Made by a program: the position numbers and the translations under genes. Positions 35,774-43,334 of a DNA stretch of 64,000 nt are shown here, piece by piece (position 1 is the stretch's first letter; each line of letters starts with the position of its first letter). Source of the DNA: Variovorax sp. PAMC26660 (GTDB taxonomy: Bacteria; Pseudomonadota; Gammaproteobacteria; Burkholderiales; Burkholderiaceae_C); NCBI RefSeq assembly GCF_014302995.1, contig NZ_CP060295.1, forward strand, positions 3,153,501-3,217,500, given 5' to 3'. The notes beneath the pieces are model-generated. The model made no database searches. It was given only the letters and a program-made list of their open reading frames with translations, and had not been told where the DNA came from.

Positions 35774-36598
35774 ATGACTGCTGCCGAACTCCTCAAGTCC
35801 GCCGACCCGGTCGGCGCCCTGAAGGCACTGAGCGACGACGTGCGCGCCAGGCCCGCCGACAGCAAGCACCGCGTCTTCATGGCGCAGTTGCTGTGCGTGC
35901 TCGGGCAATGGGAGCGTGCGCTCAACCAGCTCACCGTCGCGGCCGAACTCGATGCGCTCGCCGTGCCCATGAAGCAGGTGTACGGCGACGCCGTGCGCTG
36001 CGAAGGCCTGCGCGCCGAAGTGTTCGCCGGCACGCGCACGCCCATGATCTTCGGCCAGCCCGACGAATGGCTGGCGCTGCTCATCGAATCGCTGCTGCGC
36101 CAGGGACGCGGTGAAGCCGCGCTGGCTGAAGACCTGCGCCAGCGTGCCTTCGACGGCGCACCCGCCATCGCCGGCACCATCGACGGCGCGCCCTTTGCGT
36201 GGCTGGCCGATGCCGACATGCGCCTGGGCCCGGTGCTCGAAGCCTTCGTCAACGGCAAGTACTACTGGATTCCTTACGCGCGCCTGGCGCACATCAAGAT
36301 CGAACCGCCCGAAGACCTGCGCGACTGCGTGTGGATGCCTGCGCACCTACAGTTCGAGAACGGCGGCGAAACGCTCGCGCTGATTCCCACCCGCTACGAA
36401 GGCACCGAGAAGATCGACGACGGCGAACTGCGGCTCGCGCGCAAGACCGAGTGGCGCGAGCTGCGGCCCGAGGTCTGGGCCGGCCACGGGCAGCGCGTGC
36501 TCGGCAGCGATGCGGGCGAGTACGCGCTCATGGACGTGCGCGAGATCCTGTTCACGCCCGCGACCGAAGAAGATGCGCAAGAGGCCGGCCATGGTTGA
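35774..36598 (+). CDS. tagJ: T6SS accessory protein TagJ/ImpE
   Basis: A 274-residue ImpE/SciE-family protein. The helical N-terminal half (LKALSDDVRARPADSKHRVFMAQLLCVLGQWERALNQL) is TPR-like. The C-terminal half carries the family motif GKYYWIPYARLAHIKIEPPEDLRDCVW. TagJ binds the sheath subunit TssB and assists ClpV-dependent sheath recycling in systems that contain it. It is found next to tssE in clusters with ImpE, as here. The ATG at 35774 gives a normal family start; upstream in-frame codons lie in the hcp-like gene. It overlaps tssE by 8 bp. Confidence 0.9.
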   Translation: MTAAELLKSADPVGALKALSDDVRARPADSKHRVFMAQLLCVLGQWERALNQLTVAAELDALAVPMKQVYGDAVRCEGLRAEVFAGTRTPMIFGQPDEWLALLIESLLRQGRGEAALAEDLRQRAFDGAPAIAGTIDGAPFAWLADADMRLGPVLEAFVNGKYYWIPYARLAHIKIEPPEDLRDCVWMPAHLQFENGGETLALIPTRYEGTEKIDDGELRLARKTEWRELRPEVWAGHGQRVLGSDAGEYALMDVREILFTPATEEDAQEAGHG

Positions 36599-37106
36599 CA
36601 TCACCGCGGCCCAGGAACGCCTGCAGCCTTCGCTGCTCGACCGCCTGATCGACAACGCGCCCAACGAGAAACGCGAGAGCGACGAAAAACGCACGCTGAC
36701 CCGCCAGGCACTGCGCGCGGCCGTGCTGCGCGACCTGGGCTGGCTCTTCAACGCCACCGGCTACGGCCTGGCGATGGACGACCGGCAATTTCCGAATGCG
36801 GCGCGCTCGGTCATCAACTACGGATTGCCTATGCTGTCTGGCCAGTTCACCTCGTCGGTGCAGCGTGTCAGCATGGAACAGGCTTTGAAGAACGCGATCC
36901 TGCAGTTCGAGCCGCGCATCCTGTCCCGCACCCTCGAAGTGGAACTCATCATGGAAGGCTCCGCCCTGGACTCCCACAACAGCATCGGCCTGCAGATACG
37001 CGGCATGCTGTGGGCGCAGCCCGTGCCGCTGGAGTTCCTGATGCGAAGCCGGGTCGACCTTGAAGAAGGCCGCATCGAAATTCAAGACATGGCGCAAAAA
37101 CCATGA
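36591..37106 (+). CDS. tssE: T6SS baseplate protein TssE (gp25-like)
   Basis: A 171-residue wedge subunit related to phage T4 gp25. The conserved segments are LQPSLLDRLIDNAP at the start, VLRDLGWLFNATGY, SVINYGLPMLSGQ and the EPRI motif (LQFEPRILSRTLEV) that nucleates sheath assembly. The ATG at 36591 overlaps the tagJ stop and gives the family start MVDITAAQERLQPSLL. Length and position before tssF are typical. Confidence 0.94.
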   Translation: MVDITAAQERLQPSLLDRLIDNAPNEKRESDEKRTLTRQALRAAVLRDLGWLFNATGYGLAMDDRQFPNAARSVINYGLPMLSGQFTSSVQRVSMEQALKNAILQFEPRILSRTLEVELIMEGSALDSHNSIGLQIRGMLWAQPVPLEFLMRSRVDLEEGRIEIQDMAQKP

Positions 37107-37116
37107 GCCCCATGCC

Positions 37117-39009
37117 ATGGACCCCCGGCTGCTGAATCTGTACGAGCAGGAGCTGCGCTACTTCCGCGAAAGCGGGTCGGAATTCGCGCGCGCCTTTCCG
37201 AAGATTGCGCACCGCCTGGGCATCGAAGGCCAGGAAGTCGCCGACCCGTATGTCGAGCGGCTGATCGAGGCCACCGCCTTCCTGTCGGCGCGCGTCAACC
37301 TCAAGCTCGATGCCGAGTACCCGCGCTTCACCGGGCACCTGCTCGACGTCGTCTATCCGCACTTCCTGGCGCCCACGCCGGCGATGGCGGTGGTCTCCTT
37401 CGCGCCCGACCCGGAAGACGCCGACCTTGCCACCGGCCCGGCGCTGCCGCGCGGCAGCGGCCTGCGCGCGCGGCAGGCCGTGGGCCAGAACACGCATTGC
37501 GAATTCCGCACCGCCGCCGCGCTGCGCGTGTGGCCGCTGGAGATCCAGCGCGCCCAGTACTTCACCTACGCGCCCGACCTGCCGCTGAACACGCACCCGC
37601 AGGCGCGCAGCATTCGCGGCGGCCTGCGCATCGCGCTGCACGCGACCGCGGGGCTGACCTTCAGCCAGATCGCGCTCGACGACCTCGTGCTGCATTTCAG
37701 CGGCGGCGAAGACGTGGCCTGGCAGTTGCACGAATGCACGCTGGGCCAGCCGGTCGGCGTGATGGTGCGGCCGCTGTCGCCCTCGGGCGCCTTGCAGGGC
37801 GAGGTGCGCCACCTGCCGCCCGATGCCATTCACGCCATGGGCTTCGAGGACGACGAGGCGTTGCTGCCCGTCACCGCCACCGGCTTCTCGGGCTTTCGAC
37901 TGCTGCAGGAGTACTTTGCCTTTCCGCAGCGCTTCCAGTTCTCGCGCATCGCCGGCCTGCAGCCGCTGCTGGCGTCCATGTCTGTGACCGACATCGAGAT
38001 CGTGCTGCTCTTCTCGCGCGGCGACGCCGCGCTCGAAAAGCTGGTGAGCGCCGACAACGTGCAACTGCATTGCGTGCCGGCCGTCAACCTGTTCAGCCGG
38101 CGCCTGGACCGCGTGCCGCTGACCGAAGGCGTGAGCCAGTTCCACCTGCTGCCCGATCGCACGCGGCCGCAGGACTTCGAGGTGCACACCGTCACCGAGG
38201 CCATCGGCCACGGCGCGCCGGGCACGGACACGGCCGCCGTCGAGCAGGTCTTCCGGCCGTTCTATTCGGCCTTCCACGGCACGCGGCACGGCCACCCGGC
38301 CTACTTCACGACCACGCGCGAGCCGCGCATGCTCTCGGTGCGCCAGCGCACTGAAGGCCATCGCAGCAGCCACATCGGCTCCGAGGTCTACATGCAGATC
38401 GTCGATCCGCAGCAGGCCCCGTATGCGGTCACGCTGCGGCAGCTCGCTGTGACGGCGCTGTGCACCAACCGCGACCTGCCGCTGCTGCTGCCGATGGGCC
38501 GCGACAACGACTTCGATTGCGTCGACTCCTTCCCCGTGCAGCGCGTGCGCATGGTGCGCGGCCCGTCGCGGCCGGTGTCGCCGGTGGTGAGCCAGGGGCT
38601 GGGCTGGCGCGTGCTCGACCACCTGGCGCTCAACTACCTCTCGTTGTCCGACAGCACGCCGCAGCAGGGCGCCGCAGCGCTGCGCGAGACCTTGATGCTC
38701 TACGCGGTGCATGCCGACGAAATGCGCCAGGGCCAGGTGCGCGGGTTGCTGTCGGTCAAGAGCAAGCCGGTGGCGCGCCGCTTGCCCATGAAGGGGCCGA
38801 TCGCATTCGGGCGCGGGCTGGAAGTGACGCTCGAGGTCGACAAGGACGCCTTCCACGGCCACAGCGCGTTTCTGTTCGGTGCCGTGCTGGCGCGCTATCT
38901 CGCGCGCCACGTCGAGGTCAATCACTTCGTCGAGACCGTGCTGCGCATCGCGGGCAAGGGCGAGACCATGCGCTGGAGACCGCTGTGCGGGACGCGCCAG
39001 ATCCTGTAG
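37117..39009 (+). CDS. tssF: T6SS baseplate protein TssF
   Basis: A 630-residue protein with the family start MDPRLLNLYEQELRYFRESGSEFA and the motif DPYVERLIEATAFLSARVNLKLD. The C-terminus contains VTLEVDKDAFHGHSAFLFGAVL and ARYLARHVEVNHFVETVL, typical of TssF. Together with TssG it forms the gp6/gp7-like core of the baseplate wedge. The ATG at 37117 is 10 bp after tssE; an in-frame ATG at 37060 would overlap tssE and is not family-like. The end overlaps the start of tssG by 25 bp. Confidence 0.95.
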   Translation: MDPRLLNLYEQELRYFRESGSEFARAFPKIAHRLGIEGQEVADPYVERLIEATAFLSARVNLKLDAEYPRFTGHLLDVVYPHFLAPTPAMAVVSFAPDPEDADLATGPALPRGSGLRARQAVGQNTHCEFRTAAALRVWPLEIQRAQYFTYAPDLPLNTHPQARSIRGGLRIALHATAGLTFSQIALDDLVLHFSGGEDVAWQLHECTLGQPVGVMVRPLSPSGALQGEVRHLPPDAIHAMGFEDDEALLPVTATGFSGFRLLQEYFAFPQRFQFSRIAGLQPLLASMSVTDIEIVLLFSRGDAALEKLVSADNVQLHCVPAVNLFSRRLDRVPLTEGVSQFHLLPDRTRPQDFEVHTVTEAIGHGAPGTDTAAVEQVFRPFYSAFHGTRHGHPAYFTTTREPRMLSVRQRTEGHRSSHIGSEVYMQIVDPQQAPYAVTLRQLAVTALCTNRDLPLLLPMGRDNDFDCVDSFPVQRVRMVRGPSRPVSPVVSQGLGWRVLDHLALNYLSLSDSTPQQGAAALRETLMLYAVHADEMRQGQVRGLLSVKSKPVARRLPMKGPIAFGRGLEVTLEVDKDAFHGHSAFLFGAVLARYLARHVEVNHFVETVLRIAGKGETMRWRPLCGTRQIL

Positions 39010-40076
39010 CCGCCGCGCCGGCACCGGCAGCGGCGCAGGAGGGCACGGCTGCGTCGCGGGTCGAGGGCGCGGTGCACGCGTGGTCGGCCGAGCCGTGGTC
39101 CTTCGATTACTTCGCGGTGCTGCGCCGGCTGGAGTCGGTGGCAAAGACCACGCCGCGCTGGGGCCGCGCGCTGCTGCCCAGCGCCGAACCGCTGCGCGTG
39201 GGGCAGGAGCCTTCGCTGTCGTTCGCGCCGGCCAGCTTCAGCCGCTTCGAGGCGGCGAGCGCCTATTCGCCGCCGCGCTTGCGCCAGCATTTCTTCAGCT
39301 ACATCGGCCCCAACGGCCCGTTGCCGGTGCACCTGAGCGACTTCATCCGCGAGCGCAGCCTGAACCATGGCGATCCGACCTGGCTGGCCTTTCTCGACAC
39401 CTTCCTGCATCGCTTCTCGCTGCACTTCTACCGGGCCTGGGCGCAGGCGCGCCCGGCGGTGGCGCTCGACCGGCCGGACGAAGACCGGTTCAGGCTGCAG
39501 ATCGGCGCGCTGGTCGGCATCGGCGCGCCGGGGCGCATCGAGCGCGACGAGATCCACGACGACGCGCGCCTGCATTTCTCGGGCTGGCTCGCACGCCGCG
39601 TGCACAGCGCCGAGGGCGTGGCGTCGGTGCTGTGCAGCTACTTCGGCGTGCCCGTGACGCTGGAGCGCTGGGTCGGCCACTGGATGAGCCTGCCACCCGG
39701 CGAACTGACGCGGCTGGGGCAGGGCGAGAGTTCGCGTTCGATGGGCATGGGCGCAATGCTCGGCACGCGCGCGTGGGACCGGCAGCACCGCGTGCGCCTG
39801 CACCTTGGGCCGCTCACGCTGCAGCAATACCGCATGTTTCTTCCCATCGGCAATGCGCAGCCCGTGCTGCAGCGCTGGATGCTGCAACTGCTGGGCGACG
39901 AACTCGAATGGGACGCCGAGCTTGTGCTCGAAAAAGCACAAGTGCCCGCCACGCGCCTGGGCCATGCGAAGGGCAATGCACCGCGCCTGGGCTGGGTCTC
40001 GTGGCTCGGCGAGCGCACGCGCAGCCGCGACGCGGCGGACGTGCGCATCGGACGTCAACCGACGGGAGCGCATTGA
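38985..40076 (+). CDS. tssG: T6SS baseplate protein TssG
   Basis: A 363-residue protein. Family segments include WSFDYFAVLRRLESV, PLRVGQEPSLSFAP, NGPLPVHLSDFIRER, DPTWLAFLDTFLHRFSLHFYRAWAQARP and the C-terminal LTLQQYRMFLP. No ATG is available near the expected start. I choose GTG 38985, which has GGAG six bases upstream; it overlaps the end of tssF. A CTG at 38973 is the only near alternative. TssG completes the TssEFGK wedge. Confidence 0.92.
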   Translation: MRDAPDPVAAAPAPAAAQEGTAASRVEGAVHAWSAEPWSFDYFAVLRRLESVAKTTPRWGRALLPSAEPLRVGQEPSLSFAPASFSRFEAASAYSPPRLRQHFFSYIGPNGPLPVHLSDFIRERSLNHGDPTWLAFLDTFLHRFSLHFYRAWAQARPAVALDRPDEDRFRLQIGALVGIGAPGRIERDEIHDDARLHFSGWLARRVHSAEGVASVLCSYFGVPVTLERWVGHWMSLPPGELTRLGQGESSRSMGMGAMLGTRAWDRQHRVRLHLGPLTLQQYRMFLPIGNAQPVLQRWMLQLLGDELEWDAELVLEKAQVPATRLGHAKGNAPRLGWVSWLGERTRSRDAADVRIGRQPTGAH

Positions 40077-40143
40077 TGCGGCCTTGTCTTTCAACTTTCA
40101 ATCCACCCAGCTTCATTCGTCTAGACGAGATACGGAGTCCTTC

Positions 40144-42942
40144 ATGAGTGAAATCAGCCGCACCGCCCTTTTCGGCAAACTCAATTCGCTGGCCTACAAG
40201 GCCATCGAAGGCGCGACCGTGTTCTGCAAGATGCGGGGCAATCCGTACGTGGAGCTGGAGCACTGGTTCGCCCAGTTGCTGCAGGCACAAGACTCCGACC
40301 TGCACCGCGTGATCCAGCACTACGGCCTGGACGTGTCGGTGATCGCCAAGGACATGACCGCTGCGCTCGACCGCCTGCCGCGCGGTGCTACCTCCATCAG
40401 TGACTTCTCGCCGCACATCGAGAACGCCATCGAACGCGCATGGACCTACGCCACGCTGCAGTTCGGCGAGGCGCAGGTGCGCACCGGCTACATCCTGGTC
40501 GGCATGCTGAAGACGCAGAGCCTGCGCAACCCGCTCTTCAACCTGTCAAAGCAGTTCGAGAAGATCAAGGTCGAAGACCTGGCCGACAACTTTCCGAAGG
40601 TGTGCGACGCCTCGCCCGAATCGCAGATGCGCGCGCAGGACGGCACCGGCATGGGCAGCGGTGCACCCGGCGAAGACTCCGGCGCGATGGCGCCGGCCGC
40701 CATGGGCAAGGGCGATGCGCTGAAGAAGTTCGCGGTCGACCTCACCGAGAAGGCGAAGAAGGGCGAGATGGACCCGGTGACCGGGCGCGACGAAGAGATC
40801 CGCCAGATCGTCGACATCCTCATGCGCCGTCGCCAGAACAACCCGCTGCTGACCGGCGAGGCCGGCGTGGGCAAGACGGCAGTGGTCGAAGGCTTCGCAC
40901 AACGCCTGGCGCGCGGCGACGTGCCGCCGCAACTGAAAGACGTGAAGCTGCTCACGCTCGACATCGGCCTGCTGCAGGCCGGCGCGAGCATGAAGGGCGA
41001 GTTCGAGCAGCGCCTGCGCCAGGTGATCGACGAGGTGCAGAGTTCGCCCACGCCCATCATTCTTTTCATCGACGAGATCCACACGCTGGTGGGCGCGGGC
41101 GGTGCGGCAGGCACCGGCGATGCGGCCAACCTGCTCAAGCCCGCACTGGCGCGCGGCAACCTGCGCACCATCGGTGCCACCACCTGGGCCGAGTACAAGA
41201 AGTACATCGAGAAAGACCCGGCGCTCACGCGGCGCTTCCAGGTCGTGCAGGTGCCCGAGCCCGACGAGGTCAAGGCGATCCTGATGCTGCGCGGCGTGGC
41301 CAGCGTGCTGGAGAAGCACCACCGCGTTCAGTTGCTCGACGAGGCCATCGAGGCGGCCGTGAAGCTGAGTCACCGCTACATACCCGCGCGGCAGTTGCCC
41401 GACAAGGCGGTGAGCCTGCTCGACACGGCGTGCGCGCGCGTGGCCGTGTCGCAGCATGCGACGCCGCCAGAAGTGGAAGACTGCATGCGTCGCATCGAAG
41501 GGCTCACGGTCGAGCAGGAGATCATCGGCCGTGAAGAGGCCATCGGCATCGATGTGACCAAGCGTGCGGCACAGGTGTCCGCGTTGCTGGCCGAATCGAA
41601 TGTGCAGCTAGAAGCGTTGAATTTGCGCTGGAAAGAAGAGAAGGGGCTGGTTGATCGGCTGCTCGAACTGCGCGCGAAGCTGCGGGCGGGCAACAAGCCG
41701 GTGGATGCTGCCTTACTCCCTCCCCTTCCGGGGGAGGGCAGGGGTGGGGGCAGCGGCCCATCCAATGCTGACGATGGTGCAAAGGCCGTCGAGCCCCCAC
41801 CCCAACCCTCCCCCGGAAGGGGAGGGGGAGAGACAGGGGGAGGGAGCGAAGACCGGGCGGTGCTGCTTGCCGAGTTGCATGAGCTGCAAGCGAAGATTCA
41901 TGCGGTGCAGGGTGAGTCGCCGCTGATCCTGCCCTCCGTCGACGAGCAAGCCGTGGCCTCGGTCGTCGCCGACTGGACCGGCATTCCCGTCGGCCGCATG
42001 GTCAAGAACGAAGTCGAGGCGGTGCTCAAGCTTGCCGACACGCTGAACATGCGCGTGATCGGCCAGAAGCACGGCCTCGAGATGATCGCGCGCCGCATCC
42101 AGACATCGCGTGCGCGCCTCGACAACCCGCAAAAGCCCATCGGCGTCTTCATGCTCTGCGGCACCTCCGGCGTCGGCAAGACCGAGACCGCGCTCGCGCT
42201 GGCCGAGGCGCTGTACGGCGGCGAGCAGAACATCATCACCATCAACATGAGCGAGTTCCAGGAGGCGCACACCGTCTCCACGCTCAAGGGCGCGCCGCCC
42301 GGCTATGTGGGCTACGGCGAGGGCGGCATCCTGACCGAAGCGGTGCGTCGTCGCCCGTACAGCGTGGTGCTGCTCGACGAAGTGGAGAAGGCCCACCCTG
42401 ACGTGCACGAGATCTTCTTCCAGGTCTTCGACAAGGGCTGGATGGAAGACGGCGAGGGCCGCATGATCGATTTCAAGAACACGATCATCCTGTTGACCAC
42501 CAACGCCGGCAGCGAGCTGGTGATGAGCATGTGCCGCGACCCCGAGCTGCTGCCCGACTCCAACGCACTGGCCGATGCACTGAAGGCACCGCTGATGAAG
42601 GTGTTCCCGCCCGCGCTGCTGGGCCGTATCGTCACCATTCCCTATTACCCGCTGTCGCCCGACATGATGAAGAAGATCGTGCGGCTGCAACTGGGCCGCA
42701 TCAAGAAGCGGGTGGAGGCCAACCATGGCGTGCCTTTCGACTACACGGAAGCGGTGGTCGATCAGGTGGTGGCGCGTTGTCAGGACCCGGAGTCGGGTGG
42801 CCGCGTGATCGACGCGATCCTCACCAACACCGTGCTGCCCACGATTTCTGTCGAGTACCTGCAACGTCTGGCTTCGGGTGGAGAAATTCGCCGCGTTGCG
42901 CTGGACGTGAAGGACGCCGACTTTACTTACGCGTTTGACTGA
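40144..42942 (+). CDS. clpV: T6SS sheath-recycling ATPase ClpV (TssH)
   Basis: A 932-residue AAA+ ATPase, longer than most ClpV proteins. It has an N-domain (1-160) that binds contracted sheath, NBD1 with Walker A GEAGVGKT (238-245), a coiled-coil middle region, and NBD2 with GTSGVGKT (673-680) and Walker B VVLLDEVEKAHPD. The middle region is interrupted at residues about 524-568 by a Pro/Gly-rich stretch (LPPLPGEGRGGG, later PPPQPSPGRGGG) translated from a REP-like palindrome; the helix resumes at AVLLAELHELQAKIHA. The frame is intact, so the enzyme may tolerate the insert. The ATG at 40144 begins the conserved MSEISRTALFGKLN. Upstream is tssG (67 bp); downstream is repeat D. Confidence 0.95.
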   Translation: MSEISRTALFGKLNSLAYKAIEGATVFCKMRGNPYVELEHWFAQLLQAQDSDLHRVIQHYGLDVSVIAKDMTAALDRLPRGATSISDFSPHIENAIERAWTYATLQFGEAQVRTGYILVGMLKTQSLRNPLFNLSKQFEKIKVEDLADNFPKVCDASPESQMRAQDGTGMGSGAPGEDSGAMAPAAMGKGDALKKFAVDLTEKAKKGEMDPVTGRDEEIRQIVDILMRRRQNNPLLTGEAGVGKTAVVEGFAQRLARGDVPPQLKDVKLLTLDIGLLQAGASMKGEFEQRLRQVIDEVQSSPTPIILFIDEIHTLVGAGGAAGTGDAANLLKPALARGNLRTIGATTWAEYKKYIEKDPALTRRFQVVQVPEPDEVKAILMLRGVASVLEKHHRVQLLDEAIEAAVKLSHRYIPARQLPDKAVSLLDTACARVAVSQHATPPEVEDCMRRIEGLTVEQEIIGREEAIGIDVTKRAAQVSALLAESNVQLEALNLRWKEEKGLVDRLLELRAKLRAGNKPVDAALLPPLPGEGRGGGSGPSNADDGAKAVEPPPQPSPGRGGGETGGGSEDRAVLLAELHELQAKIHAVQGESPLILPSVDEQAVASVVADWTGIPVGRMVKNEVEAVLKLADTLNMRVIGQKHGLEMIARRIQTSRARLDNPQKPIGVFMLCGTSGVGKTETALALAEALYGGEQNIITINMSEFQEAHTVSTLKGAPPGYVGYGEGGILTEAVRRRPYSVVLLDEVEKAHPDVHEIFFQVFDKGWMEDGEGRMIDFKNTIILLTTNAGSELVMSMCRDPELLPDSNALADALKAPLMKVFPPALLGRIVTIPYYPLSPDMMKKIVRLQLGRIKKRVEANHGVPFDYTEAVVDQVVARCQDPESGGRVIDAILTNTVLPTISVEYLQRLASGGEIRRVALDVKDADFTYAFD
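41716..41846. repeat. REP-like palindrome inside clpV
   Basis: Two units in opposite orientation: CTCCCTCCCCTTCCGGGGGA with GGGCAGGGGTGGGGG, and CCCCCACCCCAACCCTCCCC with CGGAAGGGGAGGGGGAG. Same family as the repeat at 33060. It is read in frame through the middle region of ClpV and adds about 45 residues rich in Pro, Gly and Glu. Confidence 0.88.
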
Positions 42943-42997
42943 AATGAAAACCTGTTTTTTTAGTCGTCGCGTTGTGGTTGGAGTGCGCTTTTCTGGG

Positions 42998-43262
42998 CGC
43001 TGCTGTTCAGGGCGACGCTCACGCCGACACGGTGCTCTTTTTCGCGAATGTCCCCCGCTTCGCTCCTCCTTTATTTCGCGAAAAAGAGCCCCGTATCGAC
43101 GTGAGCGCTCAGAGCACTGGTTGATCGGCCGGAAACGCACAGCGTGCCCATGTGCGAATGACGCCGGGTGCTCCCCGCAGCGAGATAAAGGAGGAGCGAA
43201 GCGGGGGACATTCGCGGAGGGGAGCACCTGGTGTCATTCGCACTCGCCCTGAACAGCAGTGC
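42998..43262 (+). repeat. Two-hairpin intergenic repeat, copy D
   Basis: Fourth copy, in the 392 bp gap 42943-43334 between clpV and vgrG, in the same orientation as copies A and C. The terminal inverted repeats (42998-43014 and 43246-43262) match at 16 of 17 positions. Both stem-loops are present; the small spacer stem has decayed here. Sequence similarity with copies A and C extends about 40 bp to the left, through TCGTCGCGTTGTG, up to the stop codon of the preceding gene. Confidence 0.9.
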
Positions 43263-43334
43263 CCCGAACAAAACACGAAGACAGCTCAGACACAACAAGC
43301 CCGCTGAAATGCCCCCACCTTCAAGAGAAAAAAG

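Noticed and set aside
33060..41846. CRISPR array or tandem repeats
   Set aside because: The repeats are dispersed palindromic units in inverted pairs, without regular spacers or cas genes.
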